A stretch of 64,000 nucleotides of DNA from Halogeometricum sp. S3BR5-2 (GTDB lineage Archaea > Halobacteriota > Halobacteria > Halobacteriales > Haloferacaceae), in assembly GCF_031624635.1 (NCBI RefSeq), contig NZ_JAMQOQ010000002.1, positions 372,001 to 436,000 on the forward strand, read 5' to 3'. A program made the translations under genes and the position numbers. The notes below the pieces were generated by a model. It worked only from the letters and a program-made list of their open reading frames with translations, did no database searches and was not told the DNA's origin. Numbering within the stretch: the first letter of the stretch is position 1; every line of letters starts with the position of its first letter. Positions 1 to 8,809 of the stretch are shown here, piece after piece.

Positions 1-44
1 GCCGACGACCGCGAGTCCGCGGCCGCGGCCGTCGCTCGCCCCGG

Positions 45-1784
45 TCACGCCGCGAACTCGTCGGTCACGTCCGTCAGTTCGACCTCCCCCTCGGGGACGC
101 GGTAGGCGGCGACGACGTGCCGGTCGGCGTCCGGGGAGTTCTCCGTCTTGTCGACGGCGTAGCCGACGTACGTGCAGTCCTCCGGCGTGAACTCGACGAC
201 GGAGTAGCCCCAGTGGTGGCTGTCGAAGAACTCGATGTGGGGGTTCATCGCCGTGATGAGCGTCGTGAGCAGCGGTTCGGTGAGGCGGCCGCGCAGGCCG
301 CGGGTGAGGTGAAGCGCTTCGGCGACGTTCACCGACGTTATCGCGGGCGTCATGAACTCCACGCCGATGCGCTCGCCCTGCGCGACGCCCTCGCCGCCGG
401 AGACGCGTCCGGGGTAGGAGGTCTGCTGGTAGGCGGCGACGTAGCAGTGCATGTCGCCGGTGAGCGTCACGAAGTTGTCGACGTCGGCCGCGCCGATGGC
501 CTCCGTGATTCGCTGTCGCTCGCGCGTGTAGCCGTCCCACCCGCCCTGTACCGGGAACACGGAGAGCGGTCCCGAACCCAGACGGAACGGTACCGTGAGC
601 ACCTCGTCGGCCCAGACGGTCCACGTCGACGCCGACCCGGTGACGGCGTCTATCAGCCACTCCCGCTGTTCTTCGCCCAGCATCGTCCGCCCCGGCGGTT
701 CGTACTGCGGGCCGACGTTGTCGGGCGTGGGGATGGCCTCCCGCGGCGGGTCGCGGTAGAGTCGCTCGTCGGTCATCGCCAGCGTGACCAAGTCGCCGAA
801 CTCGAAGGAACGCCACAGCCGAAAGCGCTCCTGCAGCGACTCGCCCTCGGGGTCGTAGGACACCCGCGCGGGCAGGTACTCCCACCACGCGTGCATCGCG
901 TCGGCCACCAACTCGGTCATGAACTCGGGGTCGTCGGCGCGCGGGTGGTCGCCCGACGGCGCGCCCGTCCGCCGGTCCCAGTAGACGTCGTTGACGAGTT
1001 CGTGGTCGTCCCAGCCGACGACGAGCGTGTGCGACTCCAGCGCCTCCTGCATGAACCGGTCCTTTCGATACGTCCGATAGAGGTAGCGGTAGTCGTCCAG
1101 CGACTGCACGCGGTCGTGTCCGCTCGGGAACGCGAGGTCCCTGTCCTCGTACTCGTACGACCCGAGCCCTTTGAAGTCGCCGGCGCTGGACTCGTAGACG
1201 AAGTCGCCGACGTGGACGAGGAAGTCCACGTCCGCCTCCGCGACGCGGTGGTAGGCGGGGTAGTAGCCGTTCTGGTAGTCCTGACACGCCAGCACCGCGA
1301 ACCGGACGGAGTCGGGCGAGGCGTCGGCGGCGGGCAGGGTCCGGCACCGACCGACGCGCGAGGAGACTCCTCGGTGGACGAAGCGGTAGTAGTACGTCGA
1401 ATCCGGTTCGAGTTCGCCGTCGAGGTCGATTCGCACCGTGTGGTCGTGCGCGCGAATCGACGTCTCGTCGCTCACGACGCCCTCGAAGGCCACCTCGTCG
1501 AACGCCTCGTCGGCCGCGACGCGGACCGCGAGTGGCGCCTCGGGGTCGTAGGCGTCGGGGTCGACGCGCGTCCAGAGGACGACGCCCGCCGGCGTCGGGC
1601 CGCCGCTAGCGACGGACTGCGGGAACGTCCCGTCCGGGTCGCCGTCGGCGTCGAACGCGAAGGGGTCGCCGTCGGCCGCCTCGCCGACGCGCGCGTCGAA
1701 CGCCAGGTCGTGGGAGTCGAGTTCCGAGAGGAGGGTTCCGTGGTCGTCGGTGCGGCCCGCCGTCGGCGGGAAGTCGCCGGCCAT
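45..1784 (-). CDS. PhoD-like alkaline phosphatase / phosphodiesterase
   Basis: A 579-residue metallophosphoesterase of the PhoD family, which hydrolyses phosphomonoesters or diesters with metal ions. An N-terminal Fn3-like PhoD_N domain (about residues 50-150, with SVASGGPTPAGVVLWTRV) precedes the catalytic domain. That domain carries VHVGDFVYE, WDDHELVND and LTGDMHCY, which hold the expected Asp, Asn and His ligands. The chosen start is the ATG at 1784; a GTG at 1796 is the alternative. Upstream in-frame codons look like non-coding sequence. Classical PhoD proteins are Tat-exported, but neither start gives a twin-arginine signal peptide, so this copy may be cytoplasmic. It is divergent from the transferase gene starting at 1994. 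The family is clear; the substrate is not. Confidence 0.88.
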   Translation of the reverse strand: MAGDFPPTAGRTDDHGTLLSELDSHDLAFDARVGEAADGDPFAFDADGDPDGTFPQSVASGGPTPAGVVLWTRVDPDAYDPEAPLAVRVAADEAFDEVAFEGVVSDETSIRAHDHTVRIDLDGELEPDSTYYYRFVHRGVSSRVGRCRTLPAADASPDSVRFAVLACQDYQNGYYPAYHRVAEADVDFLVHVGDFVYESSAGDFKGLGSYEYEDRDLAFPSGHDRVQSLDDYRYLYRTYRKDRFMQEALESHTLVVGWDDHELVNDVYWDRRTGAPSGDHPRADDPEFMTELVADAMHAWWEYLPARVSYDPEGESLQERFRLWRSFEFGDLVTLAMTDERLYRDPPREAIPTPDNVGPQYEPPGRTMLGEEQREWLIDAVTGSASTWTVWADEVLTVPFRLGSGPLSVFPVQGGWDGYTRERQRITEAIGAADVDNFVTLTGDMHCYVAAYQQTSYPGRVSGGEGVAQGERIGVEFMTPAITSVNVAEALHLTRGLRGRLTEPLLTTLITAMNPHIEFFDSHHWGYSVVEFTPEDCTYVGYAVDKTENSPDADRHVVAAYRVPEGEVELTDVTDEFAA

Positions 1785-1993
1785 GGGGTCCGTCACTCGG
1801 CAGGGGGCGATGGGAGTTTCGGTCGAGGACCCCGAATGCGGCGGGACCGTCCGGTAAACGTGTGATTTCGACGGAGAAAGGCTCCCCTTGTGACGGCGAC
1901 CGTCCCGCCGGGAACGACCGTCTGCGACCGGTCGGCCCGGGGAGCGTCGAAAGTGGAGGCATAACGAATACCGCTCCGCCACTCGACCGGACC

Positions 1994-3079
1994 ATGCCTC
2001 CGGGGGAGTCTTCCGACGCGGACGGACACGAGACGGCCGTCTTGGAGAGCATCCGCGAGTGCGACGAGAACCAGTGGAACAACCTCGTGACCCACGCCGA
2101 CCGGGGAACGCTGTTCCACCGGTACGAGTGGCTCGCGGCCGTTGAGGACGGCTTCGACCGCGAGGCCCGGCACGTCGTCGTGCGCAAGGACTCCAACCCG
2201 GTCGCCTGCATGCCCAACTTCGTCTCGGCGCTCTCGGTCCCGAACGGGGCCGCGGCCGCCCTCGTCTCCGCGCTCAGCGTCTCGGTGCTCGAATCCGGCG
2301 GCGCCGGACACGGCGGCCCCGTCGTCGCCGGCGACGAGCGGGCGAACCTCGAGCGCATCTTCGACGCGTTGGAGGCGGCGGGCGGGCGCCGACCGCTCTA
2401 CCACCTCGTCTCGACGGCCGACCTCGGGCAGATCCGCTACGGGCAGTTCCTCCGGGCCCGCGGGTACGAGGCGAACTCGAACGTCGCGACGTTCCGCCTC
2501 GACCTCTGCGGGGAGTGGGGGGAGATTCTCGCCGGGATGGACAAATCCCGGCGGAAGGGCGTCCGACGGGCGCACGAGCAGGACCACGACGTGGACGTCG
2601 CTCCGTTCGGCGAGGACCTCGTCCGGACGTACGACATGTACGAGAAGAACACCGAGCGCGTCGGGGGGAACGTGCTCCCGTTCTCCTTCTTCCGAGCGCT
2701 CCGGGAGCATCTCGCCGACCGCGTCCGCGTGGTCACGGCCCGCGTCGACGGGGAGACGGTCGGCAGGTACGTCTACCTGCTCGACGCCGAGCGCTCGGTG
2801 CTCTACCACTGGCTGTCGGCGGTTCCCGACCGGGACTGCTACGACTCCCACCCGTCCGAACTCATGCACGCGCGGGCCATCAAGTGGGGCATCGAGGAGG
2901 GCTACGACGAGTACAGTTTCGGCGAGACCGGGTCCGCGTTCGACAACTCCGTGTTCCGGTTCAAGAGCCAGTACGGCGCGCGGGCGGTGCCGGTGCTCCG
3001 CTGGGAACGGGGGGAGAACCGCCTCGCGTGGCCGCTGTTCAAACTCGCCCGGCGGACGTACGTCGAGCGGAATCTGTGA
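1994..3079 (+). CDS. FemAB/GNAT-fold acyl- or aminoacyl-transferase
   Basis: A 361-residue protein with the layout of FemAB-like transferases, built from two tandem GNAT-like folds. Visible family signs are an N-terminal W-x-x-L segment with LFHRYEWL, a central basic segment MDKSRRKGVRRAHEQ, and a C-terminal FGETGSAFDNSVFRFKSQYGA, which resembles the FKxxFG signature of the FemAB/CelD group. Bacterial relatives move amino acids from tRNA onto peptidoglycan precursors. Archaea lack murein, so the acceptor here is unknown. The ATG at 1994 is preferred to upstream in-frame codons, which lack protein-like composition. An ATP-grasp ligase starts 126 nt downstream on the same strand, suggesting a shared pathway. 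Confidence 0.75.
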   Translation: MPPGESSDADGHETAVLESIRECDENQWNNLVTHADRGTLFHRYEWLAAVEDGFDREARHVVVRKDSNPVACMPNFVSALSVPNGAAAALVSALSVSVLESGGAGHGGPVVAGDERANLERIFDALEAAGGRRPLYHLVSTADLGQIRYGQFLRARGYEANSNVATFRLDLCGEWGEILAGMDKSRRKGVRRAHEQDHDVDVAPFGEDLVRTYDMYEKNTERVGGNVLPFSFFRALREHLADRVRVVTARVDGETVGRYVYLLDAERSVLYHWLSAVPDRDCYDSHPSELMHARAIKWGIEEGYDEYSFGETGSAFDNSVFRFKSQYGARAVPVLRWERGENRLAWPLFKLARRTYVERNL

Positions 3080-3205
3080 CCGGGAGTCGCCCCGCGCGAC
3101 GGCCCGAAAATCGACCGTCGGCGGGCCGAAAACGGTGATTAGGCCGGCGTTACGAAAAGTGTGTCAGCGATTACTAATTTCCGAACGCCGACAATCGAAG
3201 GAGTG

Positions 3206-4462
3206 ATGCGAGACACGTCTCATCGGAATCGCGCGCTCGTTCCGACCGGCCACGAGGCGTCCAGTTACACCTGCCTCAGGTCGCTCCACCGTCGGGGTGT
3301 GGGAACCGTCATCGCCTCCGAGAAGGCGGGCGTGCCCGCCGCGGCCTCTCGATTCTGCGACGAATCGGTGTCGCTGCCGTCTCCCCGCGAGGGGTTGCTC
3401 GACTACCGGGACGCGCTGCTCGAACTCGCCGCCCGCGACGACGTGGTGACCGCGATTCCGGTCCGGCCGGAGGACTGCTACGTCTTCTCGCGCTTCGCGG
3501 ACGCGTTCTCGGAGCGCCTCTCCCTGGTCGTGCCGACGATGGAGCAGTTGCGGACCGTCCACGACCGCCTCCTGTTGGCCGAGGCTGCCGAGGCGGCCGG
3601 CGTCCCGGTGCCCGAGACCCGGCCGCTGGCCGACGTGGACGACTGGGACGAGGACCTGCTGATAAAGTCGCGGTACAACGTCCTCGCGGACGCGTATCTC
3701 GACGACCTCGGGCCCGACGACATGGACGTGGTCAAGAGCGTCCAACACGTGGTTCACGGGCGTCCGCCGGACCCCGAGGCCGTCCGCGAGACGATGCACC
3801 ACGACCCCATCGTGCAGGAGTACGTCCGCTCCGACGACGAGTTCATGTTCACCGCGCTGTACGACCGGGGGGAACCCTTGGCGACGTTCCAGCACCGACA
3901 GATACGCGGGGACTCCTACACCGGCGGCGGCGGCGTCTATCGGCGCTCCGTCTACGACGAGGAACTCGAACGCGTCGGGCGGACGCTCCTCGACCACCTC
4001 GAGTGGCACGGTCTCGCGTGCATTGAGTACATGCGCGACGCCGACACCGGCGAGTACGTCCTCACCGAAATCAACCCGCGGATGTGGCAGTCGCTCCCCT
4101 CGACGGTCCAGGCGGGCGCGGACTTCCCGTACTACTACTGGCTGGCGGCGACGGGTCGACCCGACCTCATCGAGAACAGTTACCGCCTCGGCGTCGGCAC
4201 GCACATGCTCCGCGGCGAGGTTGGCTACCTCGCGAGCGTGCTGACCGAGTCGTCGCCGTACGTCGAGCGTCCGTCGGCGCTCGGCACGGCCGCGGACATC
4301 GTCCGGTCCGTCCTCCGCGAACCCCGGTTCGACTACTTCGCGCTGGACGACCCAGGCCCGTTCCTCGCCGGGATGCGAAACGTGTTCGCGGGCGAGACGA
4401 AGTCGCTGCGACAAAAGTACGGCCGGGGTTTCGACGCCAGAAGTGCGGTCCCGTACCGCTAG
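3206..4462 (+). CDS. ATP-grasp carboxylate-amine ligase-like protein
   Basis: A 418-residue ATP-grasp enzyme resembling the carbamoyl-phosphate synthase large-chain and carboxylate-amine ligase group. An N-terminal preATP-grasp Rossmann region (to about residue 110) is followed by the grasp domain. It has a candidate ATP-contacting lysine in LLIKSRYNVL, the strand motif IVQEYVRSDDEFMF, a Gly-rich loop with RQIRGDSYTGGGG, and the metal-binding LTEINPRMW. Such enzymes activate a carboxylate as acyl-phosphate and join it to an amine or thiol. The ATG at 3206 has a close upstream GGAG; an in-frame start at 3161 is possible. It follows the FemAB-like gene, so the two may build and then transfer an amide-linked group. 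The substrate is unknown. Confidence 0.8.
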   Translation: MRDTSHRNRALVPTGHEASSYTCLRSLHRRGVGTVIASEKAGVPAAASRFCDESVSLPSPREGLLDYRDALLELAARDDVVTAIPVRPEDCYVFSRFADAFSERLSLVVPTMEQLRTVHDRLLLAEAAEAAGVPVPETRPLADVDDWDEDLLIKSRYNVLADAYLDDLGPDDMDVVKSVQHVVHGRPPDPEAVRETMHHDPIVQEYVRSDDEFMFTALYDRGEPLATFQHRQIRGDSYTGGGGVYRRSVYDEELERVGRTLLDHLEWHGLACIEYMRDADTGEYVLTEINPRMWQSLPSTVQAGADFPYYYWLAATGRPDLIENSYRLGVGTHMLRGEVGYLASVLTESSPYVERPSALGTAADIVRSVLREPRFDYFALDDPGPFLAGMRNVFAGETKSLRQKYGRGFDARSAVPYR

Positions 4463-4496
4463 CTGCCGTCGGTCTCGTCCCCGTTTGGCTGGTGCG

Positions 4497-4739
4497 CTAC
4501 AGGTTGCCGCGCAGGTGGAGTTTCTCCGAGCCCTTCGTCTCGACGGCGGTGTTGTCGACCGTGTAGTCGTCGGTGTCGGCGTCGCCCCATCCCATGTCGG
4601 CCTTGACGGTGTCCGCGAGGCTCGGGTCGGGGTCGACGTGCGCGGTGTCGCCGTCTATCTCCGTGACGAGTCCGAGCGTGTTTCCGCTGGCGTCGACGAC
4701 TTCCTTGCCCTCGTCGTCGCCGGTGAAGGTTACTGTCAC
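4497..4739 (-). CDS. Small PRC-barrel-like haloarchaeal protein
   Basis: An 80-residue very acidic protein starting with GTG. The first part (VTFTGDDEGKEVVDASGNTLGLVTEIDGDTAHVDPDP) matches a PRC-barrel-type beta fold, in which a 'protein-GxxLGxV' hairpin is typical. The rest is a charged tail. PRC-barrel proteins are small beta-barrels used in RNA processing or as adaptors, and many haloarchaeal copies have no assigned role. It is convergent with the ATP-grasp gene (34 nt apart) and divergent from the NnrD-like gene. The fold assignment is by eye; the function is unknown. Confidence 0.72.
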   Translation of the reverse strand: MTVTFTGDDEGKEVVDASGNTLGLVTEIDGDTAHVDPDPSLADTVKADMGWGDADTDDYTVDNTAVETKGSEKLHLRGNL

Positions 4740-4896
4740 GGTCGGGTGGTCGACCGCCCGGCACTAAGGCCTGCCGGCACCCGTGCGCTGTCGTCTCTCG
4801 CGCCCGTCCGCGTGCGGACCGCACCGCTCGACTGCGCCGCGTCGGCCGTCGAATCTGCCCCAGTACGTAAAGGGCCGACCGGCGAAGAGGTGGCAC

Positions 4897-5673
4897 ATGA
4901 GTCAACTGCTCCAGTCGCTCCCGGACGCGCGCGGGGGAACGGTCGGCGACTCCGGACGCGTCGGCGTCATCGGCGGCAGCGTCGGATTCCCCGGACAGCC
5001 GTCGCTCACGGCCCTGGCCGCCCTTCGCGCGGGGAGCGACGTCTCGAAGGCGCTCGTCTCCGAGGAGATATATCCGGTCGTCGCGAGTCACTCGCCGGAC
5101 CTCGTCGCGGACCGCTACCCCGGCGAGCGATACGACGACGAGGCGGTCGACTCCGCCCTCGAGATGGCCGGCTGGGTCGAGTCGCTCGTCGTCGGGCCGG
5201 GTCTCGTCGACGCCGACGCCGACGCGGTCAGGCGGACGGTCGACGAGGCGGACGTCCCCGTCGTCGTCGACGCCGACGCCATCGACCCCCTGTTGCACGC
5301 GGACCTCTCGTCGGCCGTCGTCACCCCCGACGACAACGAGGTCAGCCGCATCGAGGAGGAACACGAGTCCCTGGAGGAGTTCACCTCCGCGACGGGCGCC
5401 GTGGCCGTCGCCAAGAGCGACGTGGACGTCATCGTCTCCGACGGCGAGCGAACGACGAACGACGCCGGGTCGCCCGTGATGACCGTCGTCGGCACCGGCG
5501 ACACGATGGCGGGCGTCATCGCCGCGCTGTTGGTACAAGGGCTCGACCGGCGCGACGCCGCCGAACTCGGCGCCTGGATCGTCGGCAAGGCGGGCGAACT
5601 CGCGACGGTCGAACGCGGGAACGGCATCGTCACGACGGACATCATCGAGAAGATTCCCGACACGGTGCAGTGA
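4897..5673 (+). CDS. NAD(P)H-hydrate dehydratase-like (YjeF C-terminal / ribokinase-like) protein
   Basis: A 258-residue stand-alone ribokinase-fold protein matching the C-terminal half of YjeF. In bacteria that domain repairs hydrated NAD(P)H using ADP or ATP. Seen are the N-terminal Gly-rich GVIGGSVGFPGQPSLTALAA, the VVGPGLVDADAD segment, VVVDADAID, and the catalytic anion-hole motif VVGTGDTMAGV with its Asp. The epimerase half (NnrE) is not fused and not nearby. The ATG at 4897 is preceded 7 nt upstream by GAGGTG, a good ribosome-binding site, so the earlier in-frame start is rejected. The fold is well supported; the exact substrate is inferred from the family. Confidence 0.8.
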   Translation: MSQLLQSLPDARGGTVGDSGRVGVIGGSVGFPGQPSLTALAALRAGSDVSKALVSEEIYPVVASHSPDLVADRYPGERYDDEAVDSALEMAGWVESLVVGPGLVDADADAVRRTVDEADVPVVVDADAIDPLLHADLSSAVVTPDDNEVSRIEEEHESLEEFTSATGAVAVAKSDVDVIVSDGERTTNDAGSPVMTVVGTGDTMAGVIAALLVQGLDRRDAAELGAWIVGKAGELATVERGNGIVTTDIIEKIPDTVQ

Positions 5674-5876
5674 GCGCCGGCGGCCGCGAACGGCCTCCGC
5701 CGCGGCGTCTCGGCGTGGGCCGACTCTCCTACGCGGCCCCGCGCCCGACCCGGTGCGGTGACTGCGGGACGGTAACCCGTGACGAGCCTCCGCGGCCCGA
5801 AATCGGTCAACAGGTACTTTGCGACAGGATTCGATGATGTCGTAGAGGCCGACACCGAGGCGTGCCGTAATTCGAG

Positions 5877-5888
5877 TATCGGCCGATA
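5877..5888. promoter_or_regulatory. 12-bp perfect palindrome upstream of mrpA
   Basis: TATCGGCCGATA reads identically on both strands and ends 13 nt before the mrpA ATG. The 228-nt gap before mrpA (5674-5901) holds no other convincing gene, so it probably carries the operon's promoter region. A site so close to the start could be an operator. No regulator is identified. Confidence 0.3.
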
Positions 5889-5901
5889 TCGACGCACATC
5901 G

Positions 5902-8295
5902 ATGGCACCGAACCTCACAGTCGTTACGGCTATCGTCACGCTTCCCTTCGTCGCCGCGGTCCTCTCACCGCTCCTCCACCGCGTTCTCGGTGAACGGACC
6001 GGCTACGCGGGAGCCCTCGTCGCGGCGGCGAGCTTCGGGCTTCTGCTGACGCAGGCCGACAGCTACGGCACCGTCGGAGTACCGTGGATTCCCGCCCTCG
6101 ACGTGGGCATCCAGTTCACCGTCGACGGCTGGGGGCTGCTGTTCGCGCTCCTGGCCAGCGGTATCGGCGTCCTCGTGTTCGTCTACTCGGCGCGATACAT
6201 GCACGGCGAGGAGGGTCTAGCGCGCTACTACGCGGCCCTGCTGGCGTTCATGGGTTCGATACTCGGCGTCGCGCTCGCCTCCGACCTCGTGTTGATATTC
6301 CTGTTCTGGGAGCTGACCAGCGTCTGTTCGTTCCTGCTCATCGGCCACCACTCCGCCGACGCCGAGTCGCGCTACTCGGCGCGGATGGCCATGCTCGTGA
6401 CCGTCGGCGGCGGCCTGTGTCTGCTCGCCGGCCTGCTCATGCTCTCGGTGGCGGCGCGGGGCGCCCTCGGCGGCGTGACCTTCGACCTGACCGCGATGCT
6501 CGCGAACGGGGAGGCGATGCGCGCCGCCCTGCGCGAGTCAGGGCTGTTCGCGCCGGCGCTCGCGCTCGTCGTCGTCGCCGCGGCCGCCAAGTCCGCGCAG
6601 GTGCCGCTGCACTTCTGGCTCCCGAACGCCATGGTCGCCCCGACGCCCGTCTCCGCCTTCCTGCACTCCGCGACGATGGTGAAGGTGGGCGTCTACTTCG
6701 TCGGCCGCCTGCGCCCCCTGCTGATGAGCCCCGAGTGGGTGCTGCTCGTCGCGACGCTGGGGCTCCTGACGATGCTGGTCGGGGCGCTGCTGGCGGTGAC
6801 GTCGACCGACATCAAGGAGCTTCTCGCCTACTCGACGGCGAGTCACCTCGGGCTGATGGTCGCGGGCTTCGGCTTCGACGTCGTCTACGGCGCCGAGGCC
6901 GGCGCCTTCCACCTGCTCAACCACGCGCTGTTCAAGGCGCCGCTGTTCCTCGTCGCGGGCATCGTCGCCCACGAGGCCGGCAGCCGCGACCTCGACGACC
7001 TCGGGGGGCTCCGGCGGGACCTCCCGGTGACGGCCGTCGTCGCCGGCATCGCCGCGCTGAGCATGGCGGGTATCCCCCCGTTCAACGGGTTCTACTCGAA
7101 GGAGCTGCTGTTCGAGGCGGCGTACGAAGTGGCTCACGAGGCCGGGGGTCTCGCCTGGCTGTACCCGGCGGTGGCGACGCTCGCGAGCGTGTTCACCGTC
7201 GTCTACTCGCTGAAGTTCCTCGCGATGTTCGTCGGCGAGCGCCGGGCGCCGAAGGCCGAGGTCCACCGTCCCCCGGTCGCGCTGGTGGCGCCGCCCGCCG
7301 TGCTGGCCGCCGCGGCGGCCGTCGTCAGCGTCTCGCCGCAACTGGCGGTCGACGTCATCGTCCAGGCGGCCATCGACGCCACCGCGGTCGGCGAGGCGGA
7401 CCTGCAGATCGGACTGCCGACCCACCTCACGCCCCCGGTCGCGATGTCCGGCGTCGCCATCCTCGGCGGGGCCGCCGCGTACCCCTTCGCGGGGCGTCTC
7501 GGGTCGGTCATCGAACGGGCCGTCGACGCGCCGGTCCCAGTGCGTCCGCGCGGCTGGTACGACTGGGCCGTCTCGACGGCGGAGGCGACGAGCGCCCGGT
7601 TCGGTCCGCTCGTCCACAACGGCGTCCTCCGGACGTACCTGACGTGGGCGGCGGCGACCGGGAGTCTGCTCGCGCTGGCCGGCTTCGCCACGACCGGGGC
7701 GCCGCTCGGAATCGACGGGCTCGGCGTGCCGACGGCGGTCGCCGTCGTGTTGGCGACGGCCCTCCTCGCCGCCCTGGCGGTTCCCGCCGCCCCCTCCCAC
7801 CTCGCCGGCGTTCTCACCCTGTCCATCCTCGGATTCATGATATCGATCTTCTTCATCCTCGCGAGCGCGCCGGACCTCGCGCTCACGCAACTGGTGGTCG
7901 AGACGCTCGTACTCCTGATCTTCCTGCTCGTCCTCCAGCGGTTGCCGTCCTTCTACTCGGACGTCCGCCGGTTCGTGCTCGCCCGCGACGCGGGCGTGTC
8001 GATTCTGGTGGGCGCGATGGCGTTCGCGTCCGTCCTGCTGACCGCGCCCGATCCCGGCGCCGACCCGACGGACCTCGCCACGTACTACGCGGAGCAGGCG
8101 GTGCCGGGCGGCGGCGGCGCGAACATCGTCAACGTCATTCTCGTGGACTTTCGGGCGTTCGACACGCTGGGCGAACTGCTGGTGGTCGCGACCGCAGCCA
8201 TCGCCATCCTCGTGCTCGTGATGATGCGAGCGCGCGGGGAGTCCGTGGCCGACCGCGACGCCGACCCGGTCTTCGAGGGGGACGATTCGTCGTGA
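5902..8295 (+). CDS. mrpA: Mrp/Mnh Na+/H+ antiporter subunit A (with MbhD/MbhE-like C-terminus)
   Basis: A 797-residue polytopic membrane protein and the largest subunit of the Mrp multi-subunit cation/proton antiporter. The N-terminal two thirds is a NuoL-like proton-conducting domain with LFWELTSVCSFLLIG, KSAQVPLHFWLPNAM and HALFKAPLFL, which carry the intramembrane Glu, Lys and His of this family. The C-terminal part (from about residue 620) has the MrpA-specific MbhD-like ILASAPDLALTQLVVETLVLL and MbhE-like VNVILVDFRAFDTLGE segments. The ATG at 5902 begins the first membrane segment. It is the first gene of mrpABCDEFG and overlaps the mrpB GTG by 4 nt. Confidence 0.95.
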   Translation: MAPNLTVVTAIVTLPFVAAVLSPLLHRVLGERTGYAGALVAAASFGLLLTQADSYGTVGVPWIPALDVGIQFTVDGWGLLFALLASGIGVLVFVYSARYMHGEEGLARYYAALLAFMGSILGVALASDLVLIFLFWELTSVCSFLLIGHHSADAESRYSARMAMLVTVGGGLCLLAGLLMLSVAARGALGGVTFDLTAMLANGEAMRAALRESGLFAPALALVVVAAAAKSAQVPLHFWLPNAMVAPTPVSAFLHSATMVKVGVYFVGRLRPLLMSPEWVLLVATLGLLTMLVGALLAVTSTDIKELLAYSTASHLGLMVAGFGFDVVYGAEAGAFHLLNHALFKAPLFLVAGIVAHEAGSRDLDDLGGLRRDLPVTAVVAGIAALSMAGIPPFNGFYSKELLFEAAYEVAHEAGGLAWLYPAVATLASVFTVVYSLKFLAMFVGERRAPKAEVHRPPVALVAPPAVLAAAAAVVSVSPQLAVDVIVQAAIDATAVGEADLQIGLPTHLTPPVAMSGVAILGGAAAYPFAGRLGSVIERAVDAPVPVRPRGWYDWAVSTAEATSARFGPLVHNGVLRTYLTWAAATGSLLALAGFATTGAPLGIDGLGVPTAVAVVLATALLAALAVPAAPSHLAGVLTLSILGFMISIFFILASAPDLALTQLVVETLVLLIFLLVLQRLPSFYSDVRRFVLARDAGVSILVGAMAFASVLLTAPDPGADPTDLATYYAEQAVPGGGGANIVNVILVDFRAFDTLGELLVVATAAIAILVLVMMRARGESVADRDADPVFEGDDSS

Positions 8296-8756
8296 CGACG
8301 AGGATCATGCAGACGACGGCCCGCGTGACCGTCCCCATCGTGCTCGTCCTCTCGATTTGGCTGTTCCTCCAGGGCCACAACCTCCCCGGCGGGGGGTTCA
8401 TCGGCGGCGTCCTCACCACGACGGCGTTCGTGCTCATCTACGTCGCCTACGACCTCGACTATCTGGAGTCGGAGGTGCTCGACAGAGAGGTCGACCCCGG
8501 AGCCAGCGTGTACGACCACCGCATGGTCACCGCCTACCGCCGCGCGCTGATCCTGGGTCTGGTGGTCGTCCTCGGGAGCGGCGTCGCCGGCATCGTCGTC
8601 GGCGACCCGTTCCTGACGCAGACGTACGTCCACCTCGGCGGCGTTCCCATCTATCACGACATCGAACTCGCCAGCGCACTCGTGTTCGACCTGGGTGTGT
8701 ACCTCGTCGTCGTCGGCAGCATCCTGACTGTCGTCTCGGTGGTGAGCGCCGAATGA
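8292..8756 (+). CDS. mrpB: Mrp Na+/H+ antiporter subunit B
   Basis: A 154-residue membrane protein with about four helices and the MnhB signature segment GHNLPGGGFIGGVL near the N-terminus. It is required for assembly of the Mrp antiporter in the cytoplasmic membrane. The GTG at 8292 overlaps the mrpA stop (GTGA). An ATG at 8307, five codons in, is an alternative start with a nearby GAGG. The stop overlaps the ATG of an 18-codon ORF (8753-8809) that leads into mrpC. Family and position are clear; only the start is uncertain. Confidence 0.92.
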   Translation: MTTRIMQTTARVTVPIVLVLSIWLFLQGHNLPGGGFIGGVLTTTAFVLIYVAYDLDYLESEVLDREVDPGASVYDHRMVTAYRRALILGLVVVLGSGVAGIVVGDPFLTQTYVHLGGVPIYHDIELASALVFDLGVYLVVVGSILTVVSVVSAE

Positions 8757-8809
8757 TTCGAACGAACGAGGCGCCCGTCCGCGTCCGACGCGGAGGTGAC
8801 GACCGATGA
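8753..8809 (+). CDS. Tiny bridging ORF between mrpB and mrpC (18 aa)
   Basis: An ATG-started 18-codon reading frame whose ATG overlaps the mrpB stop (ATGA) and whose TGA overlaps the mrpC ATG (ATGA). The mrpC ribosome-binding site GGAGGTGA lies inside its last codons, so it ends in Gly-Gly-Asp-Asp-Arg. It could carry terminating ribosomes from mrpB to mrpC, giving coupled translation, or it may be chance in stop-poor G+C-rich DNA. The peptide itself has no recognisable function. A similar 22-codon ORF precedes mrpG. Confidence 0.35.
   Translation: MIRTNEAPVRVRRGGDDR

Noticed and set aside
117..1865. 582-codon frame antisense to the PhoD-like gene
   Set aside because: Val/Arg-rich with no motif, while the minus strand has the metal-site motifs of PhoD.
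6084..8290. Long open frame on the plus strand over mrpA
   Set aside because: Extremely Arg- and Pro-rich translation, in another frame inside a clear mrpA gene: a product of high G+C. Only its last part from 8292 is real, as mrpB.
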